Assembly (NCBI RefSeq): GCF_024281035.1
Contig: NZ_JAMXLH010000035.1
Span: 1 to 64,000, forward strand
Reading direction: 5' to 3'
DNA length: 64,000 nucleotides
DNA from: Paraburkholderia sp.
Lineage (GTDB): Bacteria; Pseudomonadota; Gammaproteobacteria; Burkholderiales; Burkholderiaceae
Position numbers and translations under genes: made by a program. Under the pieces are notes generated by a model that saw nothing but the letters and a program-made list of their open reading frames with translations, ran no database searches and was not told the origin of the DNA. Each line of letters starts with the position of its first letter. The stretch's first letter is position 1. Shown here in pieces: positions 1 to 10,879 of this stretch.

Positions 1-486
1 GATTATGGGGAAGAACGGTTTGCTTTTCAGATTGCAAAGGCGCTTGTTGCTCGCCGGGCAGAGTCCGACCGTCTCGGGCCTCTCGACAGCACGGGCGAGC
101 TTGCCCAAATCGTGGCTAACGTCGTCAAAACCCGTGAGAAGGGTAAGGACCCGGCAACCCGCACCTTTCAGGCTATACGGATTCACGTCAATCAAGAGCT
201 TGCGGAGCTGCAAGTCGTTCTAGAAGCAGCGTTGTCCGCGCTGGAGCAGGGGGGGCGGCTGGTGGTCATCAGCTTTCATTCGCTCGAAGACCGGATCGTC
301 AAGCGGTTCATGCAGGCGCATGCGAGCGCGCCCGCCGTTGACCGCCGTCTGCCGATCCGCGCAGTCGATCTGCCGAGCCCGCCGCTCAAGCTGCTCGGCC
401 GCGTGTTCGCGAGCGACGCCGAAGTCGCCGCGAACCCGCGCGCCCGCTCGGCCGTGATGCGCATTGCGGAGCGCGTCGCGCCATGA
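1..486 (+). CDS. rsmH: RsmH, 16S rRNA m4C1402 methyltransferase (5' partial)
   Basis: This is the C-terminal 161 residues of the SAM-dependent enzyme that N4-methylates C1402 in the ribosomal P site. The frame is open from base 1, so the start and the SAM-binding part lie outside the window. Family motifs are clear: a [15 protein letters not shown] stretch and, near the end, [16 protein letters not shown]. The stop overlaps the ftsL start by 4 bases (483-486). RsmH (formerly MraW) is normally the second gene of the dcw cluster after mraZ, which fits the genes that follow. Confidence 0.95.
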   Translation, partial: DYGEERFAFQIAKALVARRAESDRLGPLDSTGELAQIVANVVKTREKGKDPATRTFQAIRIHVNQELAELQVVLEAALSALEQGGRLVVISFHSLEDRIVKRFMQAHASAPAVDRRLPIRAVDLPSPPLKLLGRVFASDAEVAANPRARSAVMRIAERVAP

Positions 487-839
487 ACCGCCTGAATATC
501 TTCCTGCTGATCGTCGTGATGGGCTGTGCGTTGTCGGTCGTCAACGCCACCAATCAGCAGCGCCAGATCTTCATCCAGCTGCAGCGTGCGCAGTCGCAGG
601 AGCGCCAGCTCCAGCAGGACTACGCACAACTTCAGTATCAGCAGAGCGCGCTGTCGAGGACATCGCGCATCGAACAGATCGCCACCGATTCACTCAAGAT
701 GCAGGCCGTCGCGACCGGACGCACGCAATACCTGACTCTCGCGCCCGGGGCGACTACCGCTTCGGACGCGCCGGTGCCCACGTCGGCGCCGGCCTCCGCC
801 CCGGCCGCTCCCCCCAGCCGTCGCGGAGGCACGCGATGA
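483..839 (+). CDS. ftsL: Cell division protein FtsL
   Basis: A 118-residue bitopic inner-membrane protein of the divisome. Residues about 3-22 form one hydrophobic segment. The periplasmic part is rich in Gln and Leu ([20 protein letters not shown]) and looks like the coiled coil that pairs with FtsB and recruits FtsQ and FtsWI. The C-terminal 30 residues are Ala/Pro rich and probably unstructured. It overlaps rsmH and ftsI by 4 bases on each side, so translation is probably coupled. FtsL is poorly conserved in sequence; size, topology and position make the call. Confidence 0.93.
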   Translation: MNRLNIFLLIVVMGCALSVVNATNQQRQIFIQLQRAQSQERQLQQDYAQLQYQQSALSRTSRIEQIATDSLKMQAVATGRTQYLTLAPGATTASDAPVPTSAPASAPAAPPSRRGGTR

Positions 840-2767
840 AAAAGGGCAATAGCCGCAAGAGCGTCGCCTTTTCGTCGAATCCGATCCTGTCCGTGCGCCT
901 GCCGATGTGGCGCTCGAAGCTCGTCGTGTTCCTGCTGTTCATGGCGTTCGTCGCGCTTGCCGCGCGCGCGTTCTGGATCCAGGGCCCGGGCAACGCGTTC
1001 TACCAGAAGCAGGGCGAAAGCCGTTATCAGCGCACGGTCGAGTTGCCCGCTACGCGCGGCAAGATCCTCGACCGCAACGGGCTCGTCCTCGCGACGAGCC
1101 TGCCCGTGCGCGCCATCTGGGCCATTCCCGAAGACGTGCCCGACGATCTCGGCGCCGACAAGCTCACGCAGCTCGGCCAGTTGCTCGACATGTCGACAAC
1201 CGATCTGCGCAAGAAGCTCTCCGAGGATAAAAACTTCGTCTACGTGAAGCGCCAGGTGCCGCTCGAGGTCGCCGCCAAAGTGGCGGCGCTCGACATTCCG
1301 GGCGTCTATCAGCGCAACGAATACAAGCGCTTCTATCCGGAAGGCGAGGTGACCGCTCACCTGATCGGCTTCACGAACGTCGAGGACGAGGGTCAGGAAG
1401 GCGTCGAGCTCAGCAACCAGAAGATTCTCGAAGGCATGCCGGGCATCCGTCACGTGATCAAGGACCGCATGGGTCACGTCGTCGAGGATCTGGACGAGCA
1501 GGTCGTGCCGCACGACGGGCAGGACGTGCGTCTGTCGATCGACAGCAAGATCCAGTACATCGCCTGGTCGAACCTGAAGGCCGCCATCGAGAAGTTCAAG
1601 GCGAAAGCCGGCGCGGCGATGGTCGTCGACGTGCGCACGGGCGAAGTGCTCGCGCTCGTCAATTTCCCGACCTACAACCCAAACGACCGCTCGCACCTCA
1701 CGGGCGAGCAGTTGCGCAACCGCATCCTCACCGACGTGTTCGAGCCGGGCTCGATCATGAAGCCGTTCACGGTGTCGCTCGCGCTGGATTTGCACCGCGT
1801 CTCGCCGACTACACTGGTGGATACGGGCCCCGGTCACTTCACGCTGGACGGCGCGACCATCACCGACGACGCCGCATTCGGCGTGCTCACGGTGGGCGGC
1901 GTGATCCAGAAGTCGAGCAATATCGGCGCGACCAAGATCGCGATGACGCTCAAGCCCGAAGAAATGTGGGACATGTACACGAGCATCGGACTCGGTCAGG
2001 CGCCGAAGGTCGGGTTCCCCGGCGCGGCGGCGGGCCGCCTGCGTCCGTGGAAAAGTTGGCGCCGCATCGAACAGGCGACGATGTCGTACGGCTACGGCCT
2101 TTCGGTGTCGCTGTTCCAGCTTGCGCGCGCGTACACGGCGATCGCCCACGACGGCCAGATCCTGCCCGTCACGATCTTCCGCCACCCGGGCGACGATCAG
2201 CCCGTGGCCGGCACGCAGGTGTTCTCGCCGACCACGGCGCGCGAAGTGCGCACGATGCTGGAAAGCGTGGTGTCGACCCAGGGCACGTCGCCGGCTGCAG
2301 CCGTGCCCGGCTATCGCGTGGGCGGCAAGTCGGGCACCGCGTACAAACATGAGGCCCACGGCTACGACAAGTCGAAGTACCGCGCGTCGTTCGTCGGCAT
2401 GGCGCCGATGCCCAATCCGCGCATCGTCGTCGCGGTGTCGATCGACGAGCCGACTGCCGGCAGCCACTTCGGCGGCGCGGTGTCGGGCCCGGTGTTCTCG
2501 GCGATCGCCGGCGACACGCTGCGCTCGCTGAACGTGCCGCCCGACATGCCCGTCAAGCAGCTCGTCGTATCCGACGACACCGCACGCGATACGGCTTCGA
2601 ACACGCCGGCTTCCGGTGCAGCCGTCGCCGCGCCGGACAAGCGCGCAGTAGCCACCCCGATTGCTGCACCGAATGCCGCAGCGAATGCGGCAAGGAAACC
2701 GGCCGCAACGGCGCGACGCCTGACCGTCGCCGAGAACGCCAGGAACAGCCCAGGAGTCGTCCGATGA
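836..2767 (+). CDS. ftsI: Septal peptidoglycan transpeptidase FtsI (PBP3)
   Basis: A 643-residue class B penicillin-binding protein that cross-links septal peptidoglycan with FtsW. It has a short cytoplasmic tail, one membrane segment near residues 27-47, then a pedestal domain and the transpeptidase domain. The three active-site motifs are present: SIMK with nucleophile Ser306, SSN at 360-362 and KSGT at 498-501. An upstream extension of the frame to 464 exists, but the ATG at 836 overlaps the ftsL stop and starts the family's usual basic tail. The last 65 residues are a low-complexity Ala-rich tail, longer than in E. coli FtsI (588 residues). Confidence 0.97.
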   Translation: MKKGNSRKSVAFSSNPILSVRLPMWRSKLVVFLLFMAFVALAARAFWIQGPGNAFYQKQGESRYQRTVELPATRGKILDRNGLVLATSLPVRAIWAIPEDVPDDLGADKLTQLGQLLDMSTTDLRKKLSEDKNFVYVKRQVPLEVAAKVAALDIPGVYQRNEYKRFYPEGEVTAHLIGFTNVEDEGQEGVELSNQKILEGMPGIRHVIKDRMGHVVEDLDEQVVPHDGQDVRLSIDSKIQYIAWSNLKAAIEKFKAKAGAAMVVDVRTGEVLALVNFPTYNPNDRSHLTGEQLRNRILTDVFEPGSIMKPFTVSLALDLHRVSPTTLVDTGPGHFTLDGATITDDAAFGVLTVGGVIQKSSNIGATKIAMTLKPEEMWDMYTSIGLGQAPKVGFPGAAAGRLRPWKSWRRIEQATMSYGYGLSVSLFQLARAYTAIAHDGQILPVTIFRHPGDDQPVAGTQVFSPTTAREVRTMLESVVSTQGTSPAAAVPGYRVGGKSGTAYKHEAHGYDKSKYRASFVGMAPMPNPRIVVAVSIDEPTAGSHFGGAVSGPVFSAIAGDTLRSLNVPPDMPVKQLVVSDDTARDTASNTPASGAAVAAPDKRAVATPIAAPNAAANAARKPAATARRLTVAENARNSPGVVR

Positions 2768-4311
2768 GCGCCATGCGCAACCGGCACCCCGCGCACCAGC
2801 AGATCGCGGACGCACTCGCGTGGCTGCGTGCGCACGCCGCGCCGCAGGCCGCCCTGCACGCCGATACGCGCGGTTTGAAGCCGGGCGACGTGTTCGTCGC
2901 CTATGCCGTCGAGGGCGCTGACAATCGCGCGCACATCGATAACGCGATCGAACGCGGCGCGGCCGCCATTCTTTATCAGCCGGAAGGGTTCGCGGGCCAG
3001 CCGGATGAATCGATGTCGCTCGCGGTGCCGCAGCTCGACATGTTGGCCGGTGAGATCGCGAGCGGCTGGTATGGCGACCCGAGCGACACGATGCTGATGG
3101 TCGGCGTGACCGGCACCAACGGCAAGACGTCGTGCAGCCAGTGGGTTGCCTCGGCGCTCACGGCAATCGGCCAGAAGTGCGCGATCGTCGGCACGCTCGG
3201 CAGCGGTTTTCCCGGCCAGCTCGTGCATACCGGTTTCACCACGCCCGACGCGCCGCAACTGCAGCGCAGTCTTGCGCAGCTGCGCGAATCCGGCGCGCGC
3301 GCGGTGGCGATGGAGGTGTCGTCGCACGCGCTGCATCAGGGGCGCGTGGACGGCACGTCGTTCGACGTGGCGATCTTCACGAATCTCACCCAGGATCACC
3401 TCGACTATCACCGCACGTTCGCGGCCTACGAGACCGCGAAGGCGCGGCTCTTCGCTTGGCCCGGCCTGCGCGCGGCAGTGATCAACGCCGACGACGAAGC
3501 GGGCCGCCGCCTGATCGCATCGACGCGCGGTCACGCGCGCACGATCGCCTATAGCGTGGCGACGACCGCTGCCGAAGCGCCGGTCGCCGATGCCTCGCTG
3601 CGCGCCTCGAATGTGCGCGCGACGGCTACGGGCACGGCGTTCCACCTCGAAACCTCCGACTGGGGCGAAGCCGAAGTCGAAGTCGAGACGCTCGGCCTCT
3701 TCAACGTGAGCAACCTGCTGGGCGTGCTCGGCGCGCTGCTCGTAGCGAACGTGCCGCTCGTCGCGGCGCTCGGCGAACTGGCGAAGCTGCAGCCCGTGAA
3801 CGGCCGCATGGAGCGCCTGGGCGGCCGCGTCGACCATGACGAGCCGCTCGTCGTGATCGATTACGCGCACACGCCCGACGCGCTCGAAAAAACGCTCGAA
3901 GCGCTGCGCCCGATTGCAGCGGCGCGCGGCGGCCAGCTCGTGTGCATGTTCGGCTGCGGCGGCGACCGCGACGCGACCAAGCGTCCGCTGATGGGCGCCA
4001 TCGCCGAGCGTCTGGCCGACCAGGTCGTCGTGACGAGCGACAACCCGCGCAGCGAATCGCCTGCCGCGATCATCGACCAGATCGTCGGCGGCATGCGCGA
4101 TGTAGAGCACGCGCGCCGTGTCGAGGACCGCGCGAGCGCGATCCTGCAAGCGGTGCGCGGCGCGGCGCGCGAAGACGTCGTCGTGCTGGCCGGCAAGGGG
4201 CACGAGGCGACTCAGGAAATCATGGGCAAGAAGCGTGCGTTCTCCGACCAGGACCACGCGCGGCTTGCTCTCGCTGCCCGTGCCACGCACGGGCGCGGAG
4301 GCGGTGAATGA
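2764..4311 (+). CDS. murE: UDP-MurNAc-tripeptide synthetase MurE
   Basis: A 515-residue cytoplasmic Mur ligase that adds the third stem residue to UDP-MurNAc-L-Ala-D-Glu using ATP. The ATP-binding loop GTNGKTS is near residue 115. The central domain has SSHALHQGR, and the C-terminal domain has DYAHTPDALEKTL and SDNPRSE. The DNPR motif marks the enzymes that use meso-diaminopimelate rather than lysine, as expected for a Gram-negative. The start overlaps the ftsI stop by 4 bases and the end overlaps murF by 4 bases. Confidence 0.97.
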   Translation: MSAMRNRHPAHQQIADALAWLRAHAAPQAALHADTRGLKPGDVFVAYAVEGADNRAHIDNAIERGAAAILYQPEGFAGQPDESMSLAVPQLDMLAGEIASGWYGDPSDTMLMVGVTGTNGKTSCSQWVASALTAIGQKCAIVGTLGSGFPGQLVHTGFTTPDAPQLQRSLAQLRESGARAVAMEVSSHALHQGRVDGTSFDVAIFTNLTQDHLDYHRTFAAYETAKARLFAWPGLRAAVINADDEAGRRLIASTRGHARTIAYSVATTAAEAPVADASLRASNVRATATGTAFHLETSDWGEAEVEVETLGLFNVSNLLGVLGALLVANVPLVAALGELAKLQPVNGRMERLGGRVDHDEPLVVIDYAHTPDALEKTLEALRPIAAARGGQLVCMFGCGGDRDATKRPLMGAIAERLADQVVVTSDNPRSESPAAIIDQIVGGMRDVEHARRVEDRASAILQAVRGAAREDVVVLAGKGHEATQEIMGKKRAFSDQDHARLALAARATHGRGGGE

Positions 4312-5732
4312 CGATGTTTTCCCTGCTCGAAGCGGCAGCGCTGATTCCGGGTGCGAGTGTGCTGGGCGACGAGCACGCCACGTTCGAGCGCGTGTCGACC
4401 GATAGCCGCACGGCCGGTCCCGGCGATCTGTTCGTTGCCCTCAAGGGCGAGCGGTTCGACGCGCACGAATTCCTGCCCGAAGTCGCGAACCGCCACGTGA
4501 GCGCGGTGCTGGTGTCGCGCAGTCCCGGCGACTGGCGCATTCCGGCGCTGCGCGTGGGCGACACACGCACGGCGCTCGGCGCGCTCGCGCTCGGCTGGCG
4601 GCGGCGCTTCGCGCTGCCGCTCGTCGCGGTGACGGGCAGCAACGGCAAGACGACCGTCAAGGAAATGATCGCGTCGATCTTCGCTGCGGCAGTCGGCGAG
4701 TCAGCTCGTCTCGCGACGGCCGGCAACCTCAACAACGATATCGGCGTGCCGCTCACGCTGCTGCGCCTGTCCGGTGCACATCGCCTCGCCGTCGTGGAAC
4801 TCGGGATGAACCATCCGGGCGAAACGGAGTTGCTCGCACAGTTCGCGGAGCCGACTGTCGCGGTGATCAACAACGCGCAACGAGAACATCAGGAATTCAT
4901 GGCGACGGTGGAAGCTGTCGCGCTCGAACACGCGAGCGTGATCCACGCCTTGAAGCCCGAAGGCGTCGCGGTGTTTCCCGCCGATGACGCGTACGCGGGC
5001 CTCTGGCACATCGCCGCGACCGGCTCGCGGGTGCTCGATTTTGCGCTTCATACCGACGAGCGCGCGGTCGATGCCGCTGTCACGGGCAAGCGCGCGGACA
5101 AACTCGCGGGCAATCGCCTCTCCATCGCCACGCCGGACGGGCATCTCGAAGTCGAACTGCAGGTGCTCGGCGCGCACAACGCACACAACGCGCTTGCCGC
5201 GACGGCGGCGGCGCTCGCAGCCGGTGTTTCGCTCGACGCGATCCGCCGCGGGCTCGAAGCGTTCGTGCCGGTGAAAGGGCGCTTGCAGGTGAAACATGCG
5301 CTGCTCGGGGAACTTGCGGGCGCCACGGTGATCGATGACACCTACAACGCGAACCCGGACTCCGTGCGCGCGGCGATCGACGTGCTCGCGCAGTGCGCCG
5401 CACCGCGCGTGCTGGTGCTCGGCGACATGGGCGAAGTCGGCGACGACGGTCCGGCGTTTCACCGCGAGGTGGGCGCGTATGCGAAAGAGCGCGGCATCGA
5501 CGCGCTTTACACGCTCGGCGACGCCGCGCGCGACACCTCGGCGGCATTCGGCGCGAACGCGCTGCATGCGGCCGGTGTCGGCGAACTGGTGAATGCGCTC
5601 TCGGCGGCCGGTTACGGTTCCGGCGCAACGTTACTCGTGAAAGGCTCGCGCTTCATGCAGATGGAACGCGTGGTGGCGGCACTCACGAATCCGCACAATC
5701 CTGCGCCGGATGCCAAATCCGGCGCGCACTGA
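4308..5732 (+). CDS. murF: UDP-MurNAc-pentapeptide synthetase MurF
   Basis: A 474-residue Mur ligase that adds D-Ala-D-Ala to UDP-MurNAc-tripeptide, making the pentapeptide used by MraY. The P-loop [11 protein letters not shown] lies near residue 110. ELGMNHPGE and the Mur central-domain motif [10 protein letters not shown] follow, then [10 protein letters not shown] in the C-terminal domain. Length matches the family. It overlaps murE by 4 bases and mraY begins 20 bases downstream. Confidence 0.97.
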   Translation: MTMFSLLEAAALIPGASVLGDEHATFERVSTDSRTAGPGDLFVALKGERFDAHEFLPEVANRHVSAVLVSRSPGDWRIPALRVGDTRTALGALALGWRRRFALPLVAVTGSNGKTTVKEMIASIFAAAVGESARLATAGNLNNDIGVPLTLLRLSGAHRLAVVELGMNHPGETELLAQFAEPTVAVINNAQREHQEFMATVEAVALEHASVIHALKPEGVAVFPADDAYAGLWHIAATGSRVLDFALHTDERAVDAAVTGKRADKLAGNRLSIATPDGHLEVELQVLGAHNAHNALAATAAALAAGVSLDAIRRGLEAFVPVKGRLQVKHALLGELAGATVIDDTYNANPDSVRAAIDVLAQCAAPRVLVLGDMGEVGDDGPAFHREVGAYAKERGIDALYTLGDAARDTSAAFGANALHAAGVGELVNALSAAGYGSGATLLVKGSRFMQMERVVAALTNPHNPAPDAKSGAH

Positions 5733-5752
5733 AATACGAAGGAATCCAAGGC

Positions 5753-6922
5753 ATGCTACTGGCGCTGGCGCAATGGCTGCAGAATGACGCAAGCTTCTTG
5801 CGCGTGTTCAGTTATCTGACGTTCCGTGCGGTGATGGCGACCATCACCGCGATGGCGATCGGACTTTTCTGCGGCCCGTGGGTCATCCGCAAGCTGACCG
5901 AGATGAAGGTCGGCCAGGCGGTCCGCACGGACGGTCCGCAGACGCACCTCGTGAAATCGGGCACGCCGACGATGGGCGGCGTGTTGATCCTCATGGGCAT
6001 CGCGGTATCCACGCTGCTCTGGGGCGATCTCACGAACCGCTTCATCTGGATCGTGATGCTCGTCACGTTCGGCTTCGGCATGATTGGCTGGGTGGACGAC
6101 TATCGCAAGGTCGTCTACAAGGATCCGCGCGGGATGTCTTCGCGCGAGAAGTATTTCTGGCAGTCGGTGATCGGTCTTTTCGCGGCCGTGTATCTCGCGT
6201 TCAGCGTGTCCGAGGCGAGCAACGTACGCGTGTTCGACCTCTTCATGGCGTGGGTCCGAAGCGGTTTTTCGATCGGCCTGCCCGCGCGCGCCGACCTCTT
6301 GCTGCCGTTCCTCAAGTCGATCAGCTATCCGCTCGGCGTGTGGGGCTTCATCGCGCTCACGTATTTCGTGATCGTCGGCGCGAGCAATGCCGTCAATCTC
6401 ACCGATGGCCTCGACGGTCTCGTCATCATGCCGGTCGTGCTCGTCGGCGGCTCGCTCGGCGTGTTCGCCTATGTGATGGGCAGCTCGGTGTATTCGAAGT
6501 ATCTGCTGTTCCCGCACATTCCCGGCGCGGGCGAGCTGATGATCTTCTGCTCGGCGATGGGCGGGGCCGGGCTCGCGTTTCTCTGGTTCAACACGTATCC
6601 CGCACAGGTGTTCATGGGCGACGTGGGCGCACTCGCGCTCGGCGGCGCGCTCGGCACCATCGCCGTAATCGTGCGCCAGGAGATCGTGCTCTTCATCATG
6701 GGCGGCATTTTCGTCGCGGAAACGCTCTCCGTGATGCTGCAGGTCACATGGTTCAAGTACACGAAGAAGCGTTTCGGCGAAGGCCGCCGCATCTTCAAGA
6801 TGGCGCCGCTGCATCACCACTTCGAATTGTCAGGCTGGAAGGAGACGCAGGTCGTCGTGCGTTTCTGGATCATCACGCTGATGTTGTGTCTGTTCGGTCT
6901 GTCCACGCTCAAGCTGCGCTGA
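5753..6922 (+). CDS. mraY: Phospho-MurNAc-pentapeptide transferase MraY
   Basis: A 389-residue polytopic membrane enzyme that moves phospho-MurNAc-pentapeptide onto undecaprenyl phosphate to form lipid I. About ten hydrophobic segments are visible. Family motifs are DDYRK near residue 115, NLTDGLDGL with a catalytic Asp, [12 protein letters not shown], and the PLHHHFE signature near the C-terminus. The ATG at 5753 is chosen because it starts the standard [10 protein letters not shown]-terminus; the frame is open farther upstream, but that part runs through murF. Confidence 0.97.
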   Translation: MLLALAQWLQNDASFLRVFSYLTFRAVMATITAMAIGLFCGPWVIRKLTEMKVGQAVRTDGPQTHLVKSGTPTMGGVLILMGIAVSTLLWGDLTNRFIWIVMLVTFGFGMIGWVDDYRKVVYKDPRGMSSREKYFWQSVIGLFAAVYLAFSVSEASNVRVFDLFMAWVRSGFSIGLPARADLLLPFLKSISYPLGVWGFIALTYFVIVGASNAVNLTDGLDGLVIMPVVLVGGSLGVFAYVMGSSVYSKYLLFPHIPGAGELMIFCSAMGGAGLAFLWFNTYPAQVFMGDVGALALGGALGTIAVIVRQEIVLFIMGGIFVAETLSVMLQVTWFKYTKKRFGEGRRIFKMAPLHHHFELSGWKETQVVVRFWIITLMLCLFGLSTLKLR

Positions 6923-6975
6923 GTCAGCAGGCTACACAAGCAGTCCAACGGGTAAGTAACCAAGGGAATCAAGCG

Positions 6976-8499
6976 ATGTTTGGCGAGAAGTTTCGGGATC
7001 GGCAAAAGCCGATGGTGCTCGTGCTGGGGCTCGGCGAATCGGGCCTCGCGATGGCGCGCTGGTGCGCCAGGCACGGTTGCCGCCTGCGCATTGCCGACAC
7101 GCGCGTGGCGCCGCCCGGCTTGCCCGAACTCGCCGCATGCGGCATCGACGCCGATTTCATCGGCGGGGCGTTTTCGACCGCGTTGCTCGACGGCGTCGAT
7201 CTCGTCGCGATCAGCCCGGGTCTTTCGCCGCTTGCCGCCGACCTCGTGCCGCTGATCGCGGCCGCCCGCGAGCGCGCCATCGATGTCTGGGGCGAACTCG
7301 AACTCTTCGCTCAGGCGCTGCGTCATCTCGGCGAGAGCGGCTACACGCCGAAGGTGCTCGCGATCACCGGCACGAACGGCAAGACCACGACGACGAGCCT
7401 CACGGGCATGCTCTGCGAGCGCGCGGGCAAGCGCGTCGCGGTCGCGGGCAACATCAGCCCGGCGATGCTCGACAAGCTTGCGGACGCAATCGACAACACC
7501 GCGCTGCCCGATATCTGGGTGCTCGAATTGTCGAGCTTCCAGCTTGAGACATCGCAAACGTTCGCTCCGGACGCGGCCACCGTCCTCAACATCACGCAGG
7601 ATCACCTCGACTGGCACGGCGGCATGGATGCCTACGCCGCCGCGAAGGGCCGCATCTTCGGGCCGCAAACCACACGCGTACTCAACCGCGACGACGCGCG
7701 CGTGATGGCGCTCGCGCCCGTGGCCGACAGCGCTGCGCGCGCCGTGACCGCCGTGACCTTCGGCGTCGACGAACCGCAGCGCGATGGCGACTACGGCCTG
7801 TCACGCGAGAACGGCATGCTGTGGCTCGTGCAGGCGTATGACCGCGACGCGACGGACGAACCGGTTTCCGCGCGCCGCCGCAAGCAGCAAGAAAGCGCGC
7901 CCGCGAACCTCGGCATCAAGCGTCTGATGCCTGCGGACGCGCTGCGCATTCGCGGCCTGCACAACGCGGCGAACGCGCTGGCGGCGCTTGCGCTCACGCG
8001 CGCGATCGACCTGCCTGCCGCGCCGCTGCTGCACGGCCTGCGCGACTATCGCGGCGAGCCGCATCGGGTGGAGTTGATCGCGTCGATCGAAGGCATCGAC
8101 TACGTTGACGACAGCAAGGGCACGAACGTCGGCGCGACGGTCGCCGCACTCGACGGCCTCGCGCAGCGCACGGTGCTGATCGCGGGCGGCGACGGCAAGG
8201 GCCAGGACTTCGAACCGCTCGCGGCTCCGGTCGCGCGCTGGTGCCGCGCGGTGATGCTGATCGGCCGCGACGCGCCGCAGATTCGCGCCGCGCTGGAGTC
8301 GACGGGCATCGTCATCGACGATCACCCGACGCTCGAAGCCGCGACGCGCGCCGCCACGGCGCTCGCGCAACCCGGCGACGTCGTGCTGCTCTCGCCCGCG
8401 TGCGCGAGCCTCGACATGTTCAAAAACTACGCCCATCGCGCGGCCGTGTTCCACGACACGGTCGAGGAAATCGCCGCTGAACGGGGGACGATGATATGA
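6976..8499 (+). CDS. murD: UDP-MurNAc-L-alanine:D-glutamate ligase MurD
   Basis: A 507-residue Mur ligase that adds D-Glu to UDP-MurNAc-L-Ala. The N-terminal Rossmann-like part has [14 protein letters not shown], the ATP loop [10 protein letters not shown] is near residue 132, and DDSKGTN with [11 protein letters not shown] mark the C-terminal domain. It is about 70 residues longer than E. coli MurD. Part of the excess is a basic insert near residues 287-315 (contains SARRRKQQE) just before the conserved [10 protein letters not shown] helix. The start at 6976 gives [10 protein letters not shown]; the frame reads open upstream through mraY and is a shadow there. It overlaps ftsW by 4 bases. 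Confidence 0.96.
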   Translation: MFGEKFRDRQKPMVLVLGLGESGLAMARWCARHGCRLRIADTRVAPPGLPELAACGIDADFIGGAFSTALLDGVDLVAISPGLSPLAADLVPLIAAARERAIDVWGELELFAQALRHLGESGYTPKVLAITGTNGKTTTTSLTGMLCERAGKRVAVAGNISPAMLDKLADAIDNTALPDIWVLELSSFQLETSQTFAPDAATVLNITQDHLDWHGGMDAYAAAKGRIFGPQTTRVLNRDDARVMALAPVADSAARAVTAVTFGVDEPQRDGDYGLSRENGMLWLVQAYDRDATDEPVSARRRKQQESAPANLGIKRLMPADALRIRGLHNAANALAALALTRAIDLPAAPLLHGLRDYRGEPHRVELIASIEGIDYVDDSKGTNVGATVAALDGLAQRTVLIAGGDGKGQDFEPLAAPVARWCRAVMLIGRDAPQIRAALESTGIVIDDHPTLEAATRAATALAQPGDVVLLSPACASLDMFKNYAHRAAVFHDTVEEIAAERGTMI

Positions 8500-9776
8500 G
8501 CTGGTCCGAACGGTTCGGTTCGCGATTCCTCGGCGAGCGTGGCGGCCAGGACGGTGCGTCGAGTGGCACATCGGGCGGCGCGGCGGCGCGCGCGAGCGGG
8601 CTTGCGAGCGTCGTCAGCGGCGTGCGGCCCGCGCGCTCGCGCATGCTGGACTACGACCACTCGCTCGTGTGGGCCGTGATCGCACTGCTCGGGCTCGGCG
8701 TCGTGATGGTGTATTCGGCGTCGATCGCCATGCCCGATTCGCCGAAGTACGCCTCGTATCACGACTACGCGTTCCTCTTGCGCCACCTCATTTCGCTTGT
8801 GGTCGCCGGGATCGCGGCGCTGATCGCGTTCCGCATCCCCGTTTCGACGTGGGACCGCTACGCGCCGAAGCTCTTCATCATCGTGCTCGCAATGCTTGTC
8901 GTCGTGCTGATTCCGCACATCGGCAAGGGCGTCAACGGCGCGCGCCGCTGGATTCCGCTCGGCATCACCAACATGCAGCCGTCGGAAATCATGAAGCTCG
9001 CCGTGACGATCTACGCGGCGAACTACACGGTGCGCAAGCAGGAATACATGCACAGCTTCGCCAAGGGCTTTTTGCCGATGGCGTTCGCGGTCGGCGTCGT
9101 CGGCGCGCTGCTGCTGCTCGAACCCGACATGGGCGCGTTCATGGTGATCGCCGCGATCGCGATGGGCGTGCTGTTTCTCGGCGGCGTGAACGGCAAGCTG
9201 TTCGGCGGCCTCGTCGCGACGGCGGTCGGCACGTTCTCGCTGCTCGTGTGGGCATCGCCCTGGCGGCGCGAGCGGATCTTCGCGTATCTCGATCCGTGGG
9301 ACGACCGCTACGCGCAGGGCAAGGCCTATCAGCTCACGCACTCGCTGATCGCGTTCGGGCGCGGCGAGTGGTTCGGCGTCGGGCTCGGCGTCAGCGTCGA
9401 GAAGCTCAACTATCTGCCCGAAGCGCACACCGACTTCATCCTCGCCGTGATCGGCGAGGAACTCGGTTTTGTCGGCGTGCTGATCGTGATCCTGCTGTTC
9501 TACTGGATCGTGCGCCGCTCGTTCGAGATCGGCCGCCAGGCGCTCGCGCTCGACCGCACATTCGCGGGGCTCGTCGCGAAGGGCATCGGCGTGTGGTTCG
9601 GCGCGCAGGCGTTCATCAACATGGGCGTGAACCTCGGCCTGCTGCCGACCAAAGGTCTCACCCTGCCGCTCGTGAGCTACGGCGGCTCGGGCATTCTGCT
9701 CAACTGCGTCGCCGTCGCGCTACTGTTGCGCGTGGATTACGAAAATCGCGTGCTGATGCGTGGGGGGAAGGTATGA
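8496..9776 (+). CDS. ftsW: Septal peptidoglycan glycosyltransferase FtsW
   Basis: A 426-residue SEDS-family polymerase that extends septal glycan strands from lipid II together with FtsI. About ten membrane helices follow a 45-residue Gly/Ser/Ala-rich cytoplasmic N-terminus. Signature stretches are [25 protein letters not shown] (catalytic Asp region) and PLVSYGGSG near the end. Four-base overlaps join it to murD upstream and murG downstream. Confidence 0.97.
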   Translation: MSWSERFGSRFLGERGGQDGASSGTSGGAAARASGLASVVSGVRPARSRMLDYDHSLVWAVIALLGLGVVMVYSASIAMPDSPKYASYHDYAFLLRHLISLVVAGIAALIAFRIPVSTWDRYAPKLFIIVLAMLVVVLIPHIGKGVNGARRWIPLGITNMQPSEIMKLAVTIYAANYTVRKQEYMHSFAKGFLPMAFAVGVVGALLLLEPDMGAFMVIAAIAMGVLFLGGVNGKLFGGLVATAVGTFSLLVWASPWRRERIFAYLDPWDDRYAQGKAYQLTHSLIAFGRGEWFGVGLGVSVEKLNYLPEAHTDFILAVIGEELGFVGVLIVILLFYWIVRRSFEIGRQALALDRTFAGLVAKGIGVWFGAQAFINMGVNLGLLPTKGLTLPLVSYGGSGILLNCVAVALLLRVDYENRVLMRGGKV

Positions 9777-10879
9777 ACCGCACGCTCATGGTGATGGCCG
9801 GCGGCACGGGCGGACATGTGTTCCCCGGGCTCGCGGTCGCGCACCGCATGCAGTCGTGGGGCTGGCGCGTCGTGTGGCTCGGCAATCCCGCAGGCATGGA
9901 AGCGACGCTCGTGCCGAAGCACGGCATTCCGATGGAATTCGTGCGCTTCGGCGGCGTGCGCGGCAAGGGCATCAAGACGAAGCTGATGCTGCCGCTCAAC
10001 CTGCTGCGCGCATTCACGCAGAGCCGCGCGGCGCTCGCGCGCGTGAAGCCCGATGTCGTGCTCGGGATGGGCGGCTACATCACGTTCCCGGCGGGCGTGA
10101 TGAGCGCGCTTTCGGGCGCGCCGCTCGTGCTGCACGAGCAGAACTCGATTGCGGGCCTCGCCAACAAGGTGCTGGCGAAGCTTGCGAAACGCGTGCTCGT
10201 CGCGTTTCCCAGCGCACTGCCGCACGCCGAGTGGACCGGCAATCCGATTCGCGAGGAACTCGAACACGTCGGCGAGCCGCAGGCGCGCTACGCGGCACGC
10301 AGCGGTCCGCTGCGCGTGCTCGTCGTCGGCGGCAGCCTCGGCGCGCAGGCGCTCAACGACGTGGTGCCCCGCGCGCTCGCGCTCATCGCGAAAGACGAGC
10401 GTCCGCGCGTCGTGCATCAGGCCGGTGCGAAGCACATCGACGCGTTGAAGGCCAACTACATCGAAGCGGGCCTGCTCGATCCGGCAGCATCCGACGACGC
10501 GGTGCGGCTCGTGCCGTTCATCGATGACATGGCGAGTGCCTATGAGGACGCGGATCTCGTGATCTGCCGCTCGGGTGCGATGACCGTGGCCGAGATCGCG
10601 GCGGTGGGCGTGGCGGCGTGCTTCGTGCCGTTCCCGTTCGCCGTGGACGACCACCAGACCACCAACGCCGCATTCCTCGCCGACAAGGGCGCGGCGCGCG
10701 TGGTGCAGCAACGCGACCTGACGGCGGAATCGCTCGCCGGATGGCTGCGGCAACAAACCAGACAATCGCTGGCAGAAATGGCTGGGCGCGCCCGCGCGCT
10801 CGCGAAACCCGACGCCGCCGATCAGGTCGCAAGCATTTGCGCGGCCGTGGCCGGTGCCAGTCCGGGAGGAAAGCAATGA
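9773..10879 (+). CDS. murG: Lipid II synthase MurG
   Basis: A 368-residue membrane-associated GT-B glycosyltransferase that adds GlcNAc from UDP-GlcNAc to lipid I, giving lipid II. The first G loop [12 protein letters not shown] is at residues 8-19. [16 protein letters not shown], the second glycine loop [12 protein letters not shown] and the donor-binding [13 protein letters not shown] region follow in the expected order. It starts inside the ftsW stop and its own stop overlaps the murC start (ATGA, 10876-10879). Confidence 0.97.
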   Translation: MNRTLMVMAGGTGGHVFPGLAVAHRMQSWGWRVVWLGNPAGMEATLVPKHGIPMEFVRFGGVRGKGIKTKLMLPLNLLRAFTQSRAALARVKPDVVLGMGGYITFPAGVMSALSGAPLVLHEQNSIAGLANKVLAKLAKRVLVAFPSALPHAEWTGNPIREELEHVGEPQARYAARSGPLRVLVVGGSLGAQALNDVVPRALALIAKDERPRVVHQAGAKHIDALKANYIEAGLLDPAASDDAVRLVPFIDDMASAYEDADLVICRSGAMTVAEIAAVGVAACFVPFPFAVDDHQTTNAAFLADKGAARVVQQRDLTAESLAGWLRQQTRQSLAEMAGRARALAKPDAADQVASICAAVAGASPGGKQ

